A stretch of 64,000 nt of DNA, from positions 2,053,501 through 2,117,500 of the forward strand of contig NZ_PZZM01000001.1 in the NCBI RefSeq assembly GCF_003046175.1, written 5' to 3'. Position numbers and translations under genes: made by a program. The notes beneath the pieces were generated by a model. That model was not told where the DNA came from. It did not search any database and worked only from the letters and a program-made list of their open reading frames with translations. The DNA comes from Bosea sp. 124. Its GTDB lineage: Bacteria > Pseudomonadota > Alphaproteobacteria > Rhizobiales > Beijerinckiaceae. Below are positions 1 to 9,924 of the stretch, piece by piece (position 1 is the first letter of the stretch; each line of letters begins with the position of its first letter).

Positions 1-435
1 GAGGAAATCCAGGAACATCTTCTGCTGGTGGCGATAATAGGAGGGATCGCATGTCGCGAGCTCGCGGCTCCAGTCGAGCGACAGGCCCATGGACTGCAAT
101 TGGGCCCGCATCGACGCGATATTCGCATAGGTCCATTCGCGTGGATGGACGTTCTTGGCCTTGGCGGCATTCTCCGCCGGCAGGCCGAAGGCGTCCCAGC
201 CCATCGGGTGCAGCACGGCGAAGCCCTTGGCTCGCTTGTAGCGCGCCACGACGTCGCCCATCGCATAATTGCGGACATGGCCCATATGGATGCGCCCGGA
301 CGGATAGGGGAACATCTCGAGGACGTAGTAGCTCGGCCGCGGGTCGTCGTTCCTCGTCTCGAAGAGCTTGCGCTCCTCCCAGACGGCACGCCATTTCGGC
401 TCGGATTCCTTGGGATTGTAGCGTTCGACGGCCAT
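1..435 (-). CDS. leuS: Leucyl-tRNA synthetase, N-terminal part (gene runs off the left edge)
   Basis: Class I aminoacyl-tRNA synthetase that charges tRNA-Leu in the cytoplasm. The minus strand is open for 145 codons from an ATG at 435. The peptide begins [15 protein letters not shown] and carries the class I signature as HMGH (residues 50-53) after [10 protein letters not shown], followed by the LeuRS-typical [13 protein letters not shown] and [16 protein letters not shown] segments. The remaining roughly 700 residues, including the editing domain and KMSKS, lie outside the window. It is divergent from yggS, sharing a 95-bp gap. Confidence 0.95.
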   Translation of the reverse strand, partial: MAVERYNPKESEPKWRAVWEERKLFETRNDDPRPSYYVLEMFPYPSGRIHMGHVRNYAMGDVVARYKRAKGFAVLHPMGWDAFGLPAENAAKAKNVHPREWTYANIASMRAQLQSMGLSLDWSRELATCDPSYYRHQQKMFLDFL

Positions 436-530
436 GGTAACGGGCTATTCTTGCATGATCAGAGGTGCCCGGACTAGGACACCATTGCAAGCGCGTGGTC
501 AACGCCGGCCCGGGCATGAAGGGATGTCAG

Positions 531-1196
531 ATGAGCGATACGGTTACGCGATGGACCGAGACCCGGGCCGCGATTGCGCGCGCGGCGCGCGATTTCGAGC
601 GTGAGCCCGATTCGGTCACGCTGATCGCCGTTTCCAAGACGGTGCCGGCGGAGGCGATCCTGCCCGTGCTCGAGGCGGGGCAGAGGGTTTTTGGCGAGAA
701 CTATGTCCAGGAGGCCAAGGCGAAATGGCCGGCACTGAAGCAGCGCTTTCCCGATGCACAGGTGCATATGATCGGGCCGCTCCAGTCCAACAAGGCGAAG
801 GAGGCGGTCGAGCTGTTCGACGCGATCCATTCGCTCGACCGTGAGAGCCTGGCCAAGGAACTGGCGCGCGAGATCGGCCGCAGCGGCCGGTCACCTGCGC
901 TGTTCGTGCAGGTCAACACCGGCGACGAACCGCAGAAGGGCGGGGTCAGCCCGGGTGAGATCGACGCCTTCCTCGATCTCTGCCGGGTGCATCACGGGCT
1001 GGCGATCGAGGGGCTGATGTGCATCCCGCCTGCGGCCGATCCGCCCTCGCCGCATTTCGCGCTGCTGGCGAAGATTGCGGCGCGGCACGGGCTGCGCGGG
1101 CTGTCGATGGGCATGAGCGCCGACTATGAGGCGGCGATCCAGCTTGGCGCGACGCATGTGCGGGTCGGCAGCGCGATCTTCGGGGCGCGGGGCTGA
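531..1196 (+). CDS. yggS: YggS-family pyridoxal phosphate homeostasis protein
   Basis: Single-domain alanine-racemase-fold protein (221 aa) that binds PLP without known catalysis and buffers the cellular vitamin B6 pool. Diagnostic segments are LIAVSKTVPAEAI, where the Lys of SKT is the PLP lysine, then FGENYVQEA, IGPLQSNKAK, VQVNTGDEPQKGG and the C-terminal LSMGMSADYEAAIQLGATHVRVGSAIFGAR. I chose ATG 531 (MSDTVTRW) rather than upstream in-frame starts because it matches the usual family N-terminus. Length is normal for the family (about 220-235 aa). Confidence 0.95.
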   Translation: MSDTVTRWTETRAAIARAARDFEREPDSVTLIAVSKTVPAEAILPVLEAGQRVFGENYVQEAKAKWPALKQRFPDAQVHMIGPLQSNKAKEAVELFDAIHSLDRESLAKELAREIGRSGRSPALFVQVNTGDEPQKGGVSPGEIDAFLDLCRVHHGLAIEGLMCIPPAADPPSPHFALLAKIAARHGLRGLSMGMSADYEAAIQLGATHVRVGSAIFGARG

Positions 1197-1215
1197 GCGC
1201 CCTTCCTCGCGCCGC

Positions 1216-1845
1216 TTATGCGATCCGCATCACGCAGCGGCGCGCCAGCCGAGGCAGCACCTTGGCGAAGACGTGGCCTTCGACAGCGACGCAGCCGGCC
1301 GTCGGGCTGAAGCCCGGGCGGGCGAGATGCCAGAAGATCGCGCTGCCACGGCCGCGAATCACCGGCGCGTCGTTCCAGCCGAGCTCGACGATGACGTCAT
1401 AGAGAGGGTCGTCCCGGGTCAGGCGCTCCTCGGCCTCGCCCGGCGGGCGGTCGATCAGCCGGTTGTAGCGGCGGTCGCCGGCATCGTCGCACCAGGCATC
1501 GCGCGAAGCGATGGCGCGCAGGGGCAGAAGGGTGCACGGCCGACCGATCCGGTCGGCCCGGAACAGCACGCTGCGAAGGGGCAAGGCGGCGCGCGGCGTG
1601 CGACCGTCGCCCTCACGTTTGAGCGTCCCGATCCCCGATCGCCCCAGTGCGCAGGGAAAGGCCGCGCCACCGGCGATCAGGAAGCCTTTGCGGCGGTCGC
1701 GGACGGAGGCGAAGACACGCAGCGTGGTCAGGCGGCGGGAGCCGCCAAGGGGCGGGCATAGCGCCCGGGGATCACGGTTTCTCACGGGAATTCCATTGGG
1801 CGTGACTTGCGGTCGCGATTCAGCGGGCTCATGGTGTCGTGTCAT
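1216..1845 (-). CDS. L,D-transpeptidase (YkuD-like) domain protein
   Basis: Short protein with a YkuD-type L,D-transpeptidase core, which would cross-link or modify peptidoglycan. The catalytic signature is visible as HLARPGFSPTAGCVAV, giving the expected His, Ser/Thr-x-Gly-Cys arrangement near the C-terminus; GRSGIGTLKREGDGRTP is the usual substrate-groove segment. No convincing signal peptide is seen, so export is unproven. The start is uncertain: ATG at 1845 and GTG at 1806 or 1785 are all possible, and longer versions would run into the divergent response regulator gene. It is convergent with yggS (19-bp gap). Sitting beside a CenR-type envelope regulator fits a cell-wall role, by inference. 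Confidence 0.8.
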   Translation of the reverse strand: MTRHHEPAESRPQVTPNGIPVRNRDPRALCPPLGGSRRLTTLRVFASVRDRRKGFLIAGGAAFPCALGRSGIGTLKREGDGRTPRAALPLRSVLFRADRIGRPCTLLPLRAIASRDAWCDDAGDRRYNRLIDRPPGEAEERLTRDDPLYDVIVELGWNDAPVIRGRGSAIFWHLARPGFSPTAGCVAVEGHVFAKVLPRLARRCVMRIA

Positions 1846-1866
1846 TTCTCGCACGAACGATGCTTC

Positions 1867-2553
1867 ATGCCCGCCGTCCATCATATCCTTCTGGTCGATG
1901 ACGACCAGACCTTGCGAGAGGCGCTTGCGGAACAGCTCGCACTCTATGACGAGTTCAAGCTCTCGACCGCGGGAACCGCGACCGCAGCGGTCAAGGCGGT
2001 GCAGGCCGAGCGGATCGACCTCGCGATCATGGATGTCGGTCTACCCGACATGGACGGGCGCGAGGCGGTGAAGCTGATGCGCAAGAACGGCTTCAAGAGC
2101 CCGGTGATCATGCTGACCGGACAGGGCTCGGATGCCGACACGGTGCTCGGGCTGGAAGCGGGAGCCAACGACTATGTCGTCAAGCCGTTCAAGTTCGCCG
2201 TGCTGCTGGCGCGGATTCGCGCCCATCTGCGGCAGTACGAGGCCAGCGAGGACGCGGTCTTCCAGGTCGGCCCCTATACCTTCCATCCCGGCTCGAAGCT
2301 GCTCGTCAGCGAGAAGGGCTCGAAGACCAAGCTGACCGAGAAGGAGACGGCGATCCTGCGCTTTCTCTATCGCGCCGGCCGCAAGCCGATTGCGCGCGAG
2401 GTGCTGCTGCAGGAGGTCTGGGGCTATAACAGCCAGGTCACCACCCATACGCTCGAGACCCATATCTACCGGCTGCGCCAGAAGATCGAGCCCGATCCGG
2501 GCAATGCCCGGCTGCTCGTGACCGATGCCGGCGGCTACCGGCTCAATCCTTAA
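1867..2553 (+). CDS. cenR: OmpR/PhoB-family response regulator, CenR/OtpR-like
   Basis: Two-component response regulator of 228 aa. The receiver domain (about residues 6-120) has the acidic pocket at Asp11-Asp13, phospho-acceptor Asp56 in IMDVGLPDMDG, Thr84 and Lys106 in VVKPF. The C-terminal winged helix (about 130-228) ends TDAGGYRLNP. It closely resembles the alphaproteobacterial CenR/OtpR group, envelope and stress regulators in Caulobacter, Rhodobacter and Brucella; the Brucella gene also neighbours a cyclic-nucleotide-binding gene, as here. ATG 1867 was chosen because MPAVHHILLVDDD starts the domain correctly; an in-frame ATG exists at 1831. No histidine kinase is adjacent. Confidence 0.88.
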   Translation: MPAVHHILLVDDDQTLREALAEQLALYDEFKLSTAGTATAAVKAVQAERIDLAIMDVGLPDMDGREAVKLMRKNGFKSPVIMLTGQGSDADTVLGLEAGANDYVVKPFKFAVLLARIRAHLRQYEASEDAVFQVGPYTFHPGSKLLVSEKGSKTKLTEKETAILRFLYRAGRKPIAREVLLQEVWGYNSQVTTHTLETHIYRLRQKIEPDPGNARLLVTDAGGYRLNP

Positions 2554-2558
2554 GCCCG

Positions 2559-3026
2559 ATGGCGCTGGACGACGACATCAGCCTGCTGGCCCGGCAGCCC
2601 TTGCTGAGCCTGATGGAGCGCGATGCACTGAGGCTCGTCGCCTTCGCTGCGGAAAGCCGTATCCTGCGCGCGGGTGACGTGCTGTTCCGGATTGGTGAGC
2701 CGTCGGATGGCGCCGTTCTGATCATCTCGGGTGCGGTCGCGCTCAACAGCCAGGAGGACGGGCAGCCGGCAGACGAGATCGTCGGGCCGGGTGCCTTGAT
2801 CGGCGAGATGGCGCTGTTCACCTCGGTGGCCCGCCCGGTCACTGCGATCGCGCGCGAACCGACCCAGGTGATGCGGCTGTCGCGCAGCGTGATGCGCCGG
2901 GTCCTCGCCGAATCGCCGGCCTCGGCCGAGGCTGTGGCGACCGCCATCGGCGACAGGCTGCGCGGCTTCGTCGGCCAGTTGACGGCTGTTCAGGATATGC
3001 TGGCGGCGATCGACCGTTCGAGCTGA
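2559..3026 (+). CDS. Cyclic nucleotide-binding (cNMP/CRP-like) domain protein
   Basis: A 155-aa protein made of one cNMP-binding beta-barrel domain (about residues 10-125; segments AGDVLFRIGEPSDGAVLIISG and GPGALIGEMALFTSVARPVTAIA correspond to the barrel and phosphate-binding cassette) with a short helical tail and no DNA-binding domain. The cassette motif is GEMALFTSVARPVT, so a nucleotide or other anion ligand is plausible but not proven. It starts 5 bp after cenR and is almost certainly co-transcribed. The likely role is a small sensor subunit working with CenR, which is inference. Confidence 0.85.
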   Translation: MALDDDISLLARQPLLSLMERDALRLVAFAAESRILRAGDVLFRIGEPSDGAVLIISGAVALNSQEDGQPADEIVGPGALIGEMALFTSVARPVTAIAREPTQVMRLSRSVMRRVLAESPASAEAVATAIGDRLRGFVGQLTAVQDMLAAIDRSS

Positions 3027-3030
3027 ACCG

Positions 3031-3059
3031 GAAAGCCAGGCGGCGCCAGGCCGGCTTTC
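3031..3059. terminator. Possible shared terminator stem between convergent genes
   Basis: GAAAGCC (3031-3037) and GGCTTTC (3053-3059) form a 7-bp stem around a GC-rich centre, exactly between the convergent cNMP-binding gene and xthA. It overlaps the xthA stop codon. There is no clear T-run, so termination is only suggested by position. Confidence 0.3.
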
Positions 3060-3873
3060 AGAGTTCCAGCGTCACCGTCACCGGGACATGGTCGGAGGGG
3101 CGCTCCCAGCCCCTGGCCTCGCGCAGGAAGGTGACGTCGCGCAGGGCCGGCGTCAGGGCGTCCGAGAGCCAGATATGGTCGAGCCGGCGGCCTCGGTTCG
3201 AGGCCTCCCAATCGGCTGCGCGATAGCTCCACCAGCTATAGAGTTTCTCGGGCTCGGGCCGCAGCTTGCGCGCGGCATCGGTCCAGCCGAGCTCCGAACG
3301 CAGCTTCTCCAGCGTGGTGGTCTCGATGGGGGTGTGGCTGACGACATCCAGGAGCTGCTTGTGGCTCCAGACGTCGTGCTCGTAAGGGGCGATGTTGAGA
3401 TCGCCAAGCAGGATCGCCGGCCGATCGGTCGGCCGCCTGGCGATACCCCAGGCGCCGATCTCGTCGAGGAAGGCGAGCTTGTGGGCGAATTTGTCGTTCT
3501 TCGCCGGGTCCGGAATGTCGCCGCCCGCGGGAATATAGAAATTATGGATCGCGACGCCGGCCGCTGCACCAGCGCCCTTGTCCAGCACGGCGGTCATGTG
3601 GCGCGCGTCGTTGCGCCCGCACATCGCCATCGCGTCCTTCTCGCTGAAGGGCAGCTTGGAGACGATCGCGACGCCGTTGTAGCCCTTCTGGCCGATGAAG
3701 GCCTGATGGACATAGCCGGCCTTCTCGAAGGCCTTGACCGGAAACTGCTCGTCGGGGGTCTTGGTTTCCTGCAGGCAGAGGACGTCAGGCGCATGGGTCG
3801 CCAGGAAATCGGTGACCATGCCGATCCGGAGCCTGACCGAATTGATGTTCCAGCTTGTGACGGTGAGTTGCAC
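3058..3873 (-). CDS. xthA: Exodeoxyribonuclease III
   Basis: AP endonuclease / 3'-5' exonuclease of the ExoIII family (endonuclease-exonuclease-phosphatase fold), acting in base-excision repair. Visible family blocks are TVTSWNINSVRLR, LCLQETKTPDEQFP (metal-binding Glu), YNGVAIVSK, NFYIPAGGD, LLGDLNIAP (catalytic Asp-x-Asn), YSWWSYR and the C-terminal SDHVPVTVTL (Asp-His). A GTG start at 3873 (VQLTVTSWN) gives 271 aa, the usual length, with GGGAAC just upstream; the longer open frame adds an arginine-rich stretch not typical of the family. Confidence 0.95.
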   Translation of the reverse strand: MQLTVTSWNINSVRLRIGMVTDFLATHAPDVLCLQETKTPDEQFPVKAFEKAGYVHQAFIGQKGYNGVAIVSKLPFSEKDAMAMCGRNDARHMTAVLDKGAGAAAGVAIHNFYIPAGGDIPDPAKNDKFAHKLAFLDEIGAWGIARRPTDRPAILLGDLNIAPYEHDVWSHKQLLDVVSHTPIETTTLEKLRSELGWTDAARKLRPEPEKLYSWWSYRAADWEASNRGRRLDHIWLSDALTPALRDVTFLREARGWERPSDHVPVTVTLEL

Positions 3874-3960
3874 GTCGGGTTCCCGGCAAAAACGATGCCG
3901 GAAACTGGTTCGCCGACGCCGAAAAGGCAAGGCGCCTCAAGCGTTTTTCGAGAGATTGCG

Positions 3961-4800
3961 TCAGAGCTTGCGCTGGTAGTCGATCACGAAGTTCTTCGCA
4001 TCGGGCCGGCGCTGGGTATCGAGGTTGTAGAGCGAGACCGAGGTCTCGTACCCTTGCGGATCGATGACGACCCATTGCCGCAGCACATTGGCGGCAAGGT
4101 CGAACTTCAGCGTGATTTTCGAGGTTCCGCCCAGCGTCGAGCGATCCTCCAGCCGCAGCGACAGGATGTCGCCGTCGATATTGGCGCCGGTGATCGTGCC
4201 CTCGCGGGAGAGATCCATGCGCTCGCGCACGAGGAACTTCAGCGGAGTCTGCCCCAGCGAATAGATGTCCTGCGTCGCCAGACGCTTGTCGCGAACGGCC
4301 ACCGAGGTTCCGTCGGCGACGACCTCGATCGTCGCGGGCGGCTCGTATTCGAAGCGCATCTTGCCGGGCCGCTGGATATAGATGCGGCCCTCGAGACGCC
4401 GGCCATCCGCCGCGTGCTGGATGAAATTGCCTTGCAGTGAGGTGAAGCTGTTGAGATAGGCATTGAGCCGCTCGATCGCCTCCTCCCGCGTGGCGGGCGC
4501 CGCAGCCTTTGCCCGGGCGGGCGTGGCCGCAGGGGTGGGCGCGGGGCGCGCGGCCTCCGGCGCCGTGGCGACCGCGCTCGGTGCGACCGGCGCGGTGGCC
4601 GGTGCAGCCGAGGCCTCGGCCAGCCGCGGCAGTCCGAGACCGGCAGGACGGATCGGCGGGAGCGGCAGGGGGCGGGCCACGACGGGTTTCGCCGCCGCCG
4701 GCTTGGGGGCCTGCAATTGCAGCGGTTGCGCCGCGAGCGGGCCGCAACCCAGCAGCGCCAGCACGGCAACGGAGGCCCGAAGAGCCGGGGTCGATCTCAT
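3961..4800 (-). CDS. lolA: Outer-membrane lipoprotein carrier protein LolA family
   Basis: Periplasmic chaperone that ferries lipoproteins to the outer membrane. The 279-aa product starts MRSTPALRASVAVLALLGC, a signal peptide cleaved near LAAQ. Next comes an unusually long Ala/Pro-rich linker (about residues 25-105), then the LolA domain starting ERLNAYLNSFTSLQGNFIQ with GRIYIQRPGKMRFEY and the C-terminal VSLYNLDTQRRPDAKNFVIDY. LolA proteins are usually about 200 aa; the difference is the linker. It is downstream of ftsK on the same strand, the common alphaproteobacterial order ftsK-lolA-xthA. Confidence 0.9.
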   Translation of the reverse strand: MRSTPALRASVAVLALLGCGPLAAQPLQLQAPKPAAAKPVVARPLPLPPIRPAGLGLPRLAEASAAPATAPVAPSAVATAPEAARPAPTPAATPARAKAAAPATREEAIERLNAYLNSFTSLQGNFIQHAADGRRLEGRIYIQRPGKMRFEYEPPATIEVVADGTSVAVRDKRLATQDIYSLGQTPLKFLVRERMDLSREGTITGANIDGDILSLRLEDRSTLGGTSKITLKFDLAANVLRQWVVIDPQGYETSVSLYNLDTQRRPDAKNFVIDYQRKL

Positions 4801-5006
4801 GAGCAGGCCTGCTCCATTCCAGTGTCGCTGCGATCCCCGAGCGGACCGGACACGTTTTGTGCGTTCAGCCGCTGCCAGCATGGCAACTCGACACGATATC
4901 AACTCAACGCATCGGATGCGGCAGAGGTTGCGACACGCTGATGGCTATTTGAGGACCAAACCCCGCAACCACAAGGGGCGGTGCGGCCATCGCCGTCGAT
5001 CGTCGT

Positions 5007-7628
5007 CTAGTCCTCGTCTTCCCTGGCGCGCCCGGTCTCGACAAGGATCTCGCGCTTTCCGGCATGGTTGGCCGGGCCGACAATGCCCTCGTTTTCCATT
5101 CGCTCCATGATCGAAGCGGCGCGGTTGTAGCCGATCTGGAGGCGGCGCTGGATGTAGGAGGTCGAAGCCTTCTTGTCGCGCAGTACGACCGCGACCGCCT
5201 GATCGTAAGGGTCCTCGCTCTCGGCCTGGCCCATGGCGCTCTTGTCGAAGATGGCGCCGTCCTCGCCTTCCTCCGCAGCGGGGTCGTCCTCGGAGGTGAC
5301 CGCGTCGAGATATTGCGGGCGGCCTTGCGTCTTGAGGTGGGCCACGACCTTCTCGACCTCGGAATCCGAGACGAAGGGGCCGTGCACACGGGTGATGCGG
5401 CCGCCGCCGGCCATGTAGAGCATGTCGCCCTGGCCGAGCAGCTGCTCGGCACCCATCTCGCCGAGGATGGTGCGCGAGTCGATCTTGGACGTGACCTGGA
5501 AGGAGATGCGCGTCGGAAAATTCGCCTTGATCGTGCCGGTGATGACGTCGACCGAGGGGCGCTGGGTTGCGAGCACGACATGGATGCCGGCGGCGCGCGC
5601 CATCTGGGCGAGGCGCTGGATCGTGCCCTCGATCTCCTTGCCGGCGACCATCATCAGGTCGGCCATCTCGTCGACGATGACGACGATATAGGGCAGAGGC
5701 TCGAGGTCCATGACCTCTTCCTCGTAGATCGCCTCGCCGGAATGCCTGTCGAAGCCGGTCTGCACGGTGCGGGTGATGACCTCGCCCGCGGCCTTGGCCT
5801 CGACGACGCGGGCGTTGAAGCCGTCGATGTTGCGCACCGAGAGCTTCGACATCTTCTTGTAGCGCTCCTCCATCTCGCGCACCGCCCATTTTAGGGCGAC
5901 GACCGCCTTCTTCGGATCGGTGACGACGGGGGTGAGCAGATGAGGAATGCCGTCATAGACGGAGAGTTCGAGCATTTTTGGGTCGACCATGATCAGCCGG
6001 CACTGCTCGGGCTTGAGCCGGTAGAGCAGCGACAGGATCATGGTGTTGATCGCGACCGATTTGCCCGAGCCGGTGGTGCCGGCGACCAGCAAATGCGGCA
6101 TGCGGGCGAGATCGACGATCACCGGCTCGCCGCCGATGGTCTTGCCGAGGCCGAGCGCAAGCTTGTGCTTGGAGCTTTCGAAATCCTGGCTCGCCAGCAA
6201 TTCGCGCAGGAAGACGGTCTCGCGCTTGGCGTTGGGCAGTTCGATGCCGATGGCGTTCTTGCCCGGAATCACTGCCACACGCGCCGAGATCGCGCTCATC
6301 GACCGAGCGATGTCGTCTGCCAGCGAGATCACCCGCGAAGATTTGGTGCCTGGCGCCGGCTCCAGTTCGTAGAGCGTCACGACCGGGCCGGGCCGCACCT
6401 GCGTGATCTCGCCGCGGACGCCGAAATCCTCGAGCACGCCTTCGAGCAGCGTGGCGTTCTGCTCCAGCGCGTCGGTCGAGATCGCATTGGCCGGCAGCTT
6501 CTTCGGCTCGGCCAGATAGGTCAGCGGCGGCAGCTCGAACTCCTCGCGATCAAGCAGGGAAGGCTGGGCCTCGCGCTGGATGCGCTTGCCGGGCTTCGGC
6601 GCCGGCGGTGGGGCGGTCACGCGCGGCGCGTTCAGGTCGCGCAGATCCTGAGGCTCTTCGTCATCCAGCTCGAAAGGGGGGTCGAAATCGGGCTCGGGCG
6701 CCCTCGCGCCGCGCGGCACCGGCAGCGGTTCGGGATCGAAGGCGGGGATCGTCGGGCGTACGCCCGGCTCGCGCCTTTGCCCTTCCTTTGCGGGCCCCTC
6801 CTGGAATTGCGGTTCGCGACGGACACGGCCGGCCGCGGGCATCGCCTCGCCGCCAAGTCCGCCATGATGGGCGCCCTGGGCGGCGGCTGCAGGCGGTTGC
6901 GGCAGGCGGCGCAGGATCATGCCACGCAGCGCCATTGCGCCATGGGCGAGCCAGCCGATCAGAATCACGGCGATGCCGGGCTCGTCATCGCGGCGATCTT
7001 CGCTCTCGGACCAGGATTCGTCCGAATCATCGGTGTCGGCGACCGGATCCTCGTCGCTGACGAAGCCGAAGCCGGCGGCTGCCGTTACGGCCAGGATGGC
7101 GATGCCGGCATAGAGGAAGCCGACGAGGCCACCGAGCGCATTGCCGGCGATGCCGGCGAGGTTGCGGGTGCCGAACAGCAGCCCATCGCCGATGACGCCG
7201 CCCATGCCGGTCGGCAGGGGCCAGCGCGGCGTGGCGGGAAGCGCACTGCCGACGGCCGCGGTCGCGGCGATGCCAACGACCCAGAGGCCGAGCTTGAGGG
7301 CGCCGCGGTCGAAGATGTGGAATCGCACCAGCCTGAGCGCCCAGATGACGGGCGGGAAAAGCAGCGCGATGACGCCGAGCCCGATCAACTGCATCAGCAG
7401 GTCGGCGATCATGGCGCCTGGCCGGCCGAGCCAGTTCCGGACGGCACCGCTGGTGGCGTTGTTGAGGCTCGGATCGTCGACCGACCAGGTCGCAAGCGAA
7501 AGGGCGACGGCGGCCATCAGGCCCAGCAGCACGAGCCCGGTGATCTCGCTGGCGCGGCGCGACAGAAACTCCCGCACCGGGTCGGGCAGGCGGTCCATCA
7601 GCGAGGAGGAACGTCGGATCGTGCGCAT
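5007..7628 (-). CDS. ftsK: DNA translocase FtsK
   Basis: Septal DNA pump of 873 aa that clears chromosome termini and activates XerCD. The N-terminus (about 25-200) has four hydrophobic segments. An acidic and proline-rich linker (about 200-350) follows. The motor has Walker [15 protein letters not shown] near residue 520 and Walker [15 protein letters not shown] near 650. The C-terminal gamma domain (about 805-870; [22 protein letters not shown]) is the winged helix that reads KOPS. Start ATG 7628 puts positively charged residues before the first membrane segment. No frameshift or missing motif was seen. Confidence 0.97.
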   Translation of the reverse strand: MRTIRRSSSLMDRLPDPVREFLSRRASEITGLVLLGLMAAVALSLATWSVDDPSLNNATSGAVRNWLGRPGAMIADLLMQLIGLGVIALLFPPVIWALRLVRFHIFDRGALKLGLWVVGIAATAAVGSALPATPRWPLPTGMGGVIGDGLLFGTRNLAGIAGNALGGLVGFLYAGIAILAVTAAAGFGFVSDEDPVADTDDSDESWSESEDRRDDEPGIAVILIGWLAHGAMALRGMILRRLPQPPAAAAQGAHHGGLGGEAMPAAGRVRREPQFQEGPAKEGQRREPGVRPTIPAFDPEPLPVPRGARAPEPDFDPPFELDDEEPQDLRDLNAPRVTAPPPAPKPGKRIQREAQPSLLDREEFELPPLTYLAEPKKLPANAISTDALEQNATLLEGVLEDFGVRGEITQVRPGPVVTLYELEPAPGTKSSRVISLADDIARSMSAISARVAVIPGKNAIGIELPNAKRETVFLRELLASQDFESSKHKLALGLGKTIGGEPVIVDLARMPHLLVAGTTGSGKSVAINTMILSLLYRLKPEQCRLIMVDPKMLELSVYDGIPHLLTPVVTDPKKAVVALKWAVREMEERYKKMSKLSVRNIDGFNARVVEAKAAGEVITRTVQTGFDRHSGEAIYEEEVMDLEPLPYIVVIVDEMADLMMVAGKEIEGTIQRLAQMARAAGIHVVLATQRPSVDVITGTIKANFPTRISFQVTSKIDSRTILGEMGAEQLLGQGDMLYMAGGGRITRVHGPFVSDSEVEKVVAHLKTQGRPQYLDAVTSEDDPAAEEGEDGAIFDKSAMGQAESEDPYDQAVAVVLRDKKASTSYIQRRLQIGYNRAASIMERMENEGIVGPANHAGKREILVETGRAREDED

Positions 7629-7783
7629 GCGGGGTTAAGCCGTCATCCCAGGACTGCAGGCCGGTCGGATCGGCCATCGCGATCACGTTAGGAAGGCGAG
7701 GTTAAGACCCGCTTAACCTTGGTGCTGCGGAGGGCCCGGCGATGCGTTCGGTGTGACCGTGCCGGGAGGGGGGCGGAGCGTTC

Positions 7784-7817
7784 GAAACGAAAATCCCCGG
7801 CGGTTGCCCGCCGGGGA
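7784..7817 (-). terminator. Intrinsic terminator of glnK-amtB
   Basis: A perfect 10-bp GC-rich inverted repeat, TCCCCGGCGG (7794-7803) and CCGCCGGGGA (7808-7817) with a TTGC loop, lies 30 bp beyond the amtB stop. Read on the minus strand it is followed by TTTTCGTTTCG, the U-rich tail expected for rho-independent termination. Confidence 0.85.
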
Positions 7818-7847
7818 GTGTTTCACGTGTGACGAAAGTGCGTCGGA

Positions 7848-9314
7848 TCAGTCGTGATAGGCGCGCTCGCCATGCTCGGCGATGTCGAGGCCCTCGCGCT
7901 CGGCATCGGGAGCGACGCGCAGGCCGACGATAACGTCGACGATCTTGTAGAGGATCAGCGAGCCGACGCCGCTGAAGACCAGCGTGAACAGCACCGCCTT
8001 GACCTGGGACATGAAGGCCGCGCCGAACTCATAGGCGCCGACGGCGAGTTCGCCGGGCTTCGAGGTGTAGTCCGGGATGCCTGCGCCGCCGAGGTCGACA
8101 TTGACGAGGATGCCGGTCGCCAGCGCGCCGAGGATGCCGCCGACGCAGTGGATGCCGAAGACATCAAGCGAGTCGTCGTAGCCGAGCGCGTTCTTCACGG
8201 TCGAGCAGAACACGAAGCAGACGATGCCGGCGACGAGACCGAGGACGATGCAGCCCATCGGGCCGCCGAAGCCGGCTGCCGGGGTGACGGCGACGAGGCC
8301 GGCAACCGCACCCGAGACCATGCCGAGCATCGAGGGCTTGCCCTTGACCGCCCATTCGACGAACAGCCAGGCGACAGCCGCCGCCGCCGTGGCGACGAAG
8401 GTGTTGACCATGGCCATCGCGGCCGTGCCGTTCGCTTCCAGGTTCGAGCCGGCGTTGAAGCCGAACCAGCCGACCCAGAGCAGGGCGCCGCCGATGAGGG
8501 TCATCGTCAGCGAGTGCGGGGCCATCAGTTCCTTGCCGTAGCCGATGCGCTTGCCGAGCAGGATGCAGCCGACGAGGCCGGCGATGCCTGCGTTGATGTG
8601 GACCACGGTGCCGCCGGCGAAGTCGAGCGCGCCCCACTTGAAGAGCATGCCGGCATCGGCATTGACGGCGTCCAGAGCCGCTTGGGCGGCGACCTTGCCG
8701 TCAGCGCCGGCCTCGGCCAGCGCCTTGGCGGCGTTGCCGACGAGATCCGGGCCGCCCCAGTACCAGACCATATGGGCCATCGGGAAGTAGATGAAGGTGA
8801 CCCACAGCACCGTGAAAAGCAGCAGCGCCGAGAACTTCATGCGCTCGGCGAAGGCGCCGACGATGAGGGCCGGCGTGATCGCGGCGAAGGTCATCTGGAA
8901 GGCCAGATAGACGTATTCGGGAATGACGACGCCGTTCGAGAAGGTGGCGACGGTGGTGGTCGCGTCGACGCCGCGCAGGAAGGCCTTCGAGAAGCCGCCG
9001 ACATAGTCGTTCAGGCCGCCACCATTGGTGAAGGCGAGCGAGTAGCCATAGATCACCCAGAGCAGCACGACGACGCTGACGATGGCGAAGACCTGGGTCA
9101 GGACAGAGAGCATGTTCTTGCTGCGGACGAGGCCGCCGTAGAACAGGGCGAGGCCCGGGATGGTCATGAGGAAGACCAGCACGGTCGAGCTCATCATGAA
9201 GGCGACGTCGCCCTTGTTGGGCACGGGTGCGGCGGGGGTCTGCGCGAGTGCGGTGCCGGCGGCGGCAAGCGCCAGCGCGACAATCCCGACCCGGCTAACG
9301 GTCTTGAAATTCAT
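7848..9314 (-). CDS. amtB: Ammonium transporter AmtB
   Basis: Inner-membrane NH4+/NH3 channel of 488 aa. It has a cleavable signal peptide (VGIVALALAAAGTALAQ) and about eleven hydrophobic segments. The pore histidines are in GGTVVHINAG and FGIHCVGG. Other family blocks are LFYGGLVRSKNML, FIYFPMAHMVWYWGG and LLWVGWFGFNAGS. It lies 31 bp downstream of glnK on the same strand; the pair is a conserved operon in which GlnK plugs AmtB when nitrogen is ample. Transcription probably starts at the sigma-54-type promoter upstream of glnK and ends at the hairpin just after this gene. Confidence 0.97.
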   Translation of the reverse strand: MNFKTVSRVGIVALALAAAGTALAQTPAAPVPNKGDVAFMMSSTVLVFLMTIPGLALFYGGLVRSKNMLSVLTQVFAIVSVVVLLWVIYGYSLAFTNGGGLNDYVGGFSKAFLRGVDATTTVATFSNGVVIPEYVYLAFQMTFAAITPALIVGAFAERMKFSALLLFTVLWVTFIYFPMAHMVWYWGGPDLVGNAAKALAEAGADGKVAAQAALDAVNADAGMLFKWGALDFAGGTVVHINAGIAGLVGCILLGKRIGYGKELMAPHSLTMTLIGGALLWVGWFGFNAGSNLEANGTAAMAMVNTFVATAAAAVAWLFVEWAVKGKPSMLGMVSGAVAGLVAVTPAAGFGGPMGCIVLGLVAGIVCFVFCSTVKNALGYDDSLDVFGIHCVGGILGALATGILVNVDLGGAGIPDYTSKPGELAVGAYEFGAAFMSQVKAVLFTLVFSGVGSLILYKIVDVIVGLRVAPDAEREGLDIAEHGERAYHD

Positions 9315-9345
9315 GTTTGAAAACTCCTCAAGGAAGATCGCGTGC

Positions 9346-9894
<549 letters not shown>

Positions 9895-9924
9895 TTAAAC
9901 CGCAGTCACATGCCTATTGCGTAA

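Noticed and set aside
4945-5889. Second minus-strand open frame inside ftsK
   Set aside because: Arg/His/Gly-rich out-of-frame reading of a conserved FtsK motor domain.
7854-9320. 488-codon plus-strand open frame opposite amtB
   Set aside because: A shadow frame: acidic low-complexity composition and no motif, while amtB on the other strand is unmistakable.
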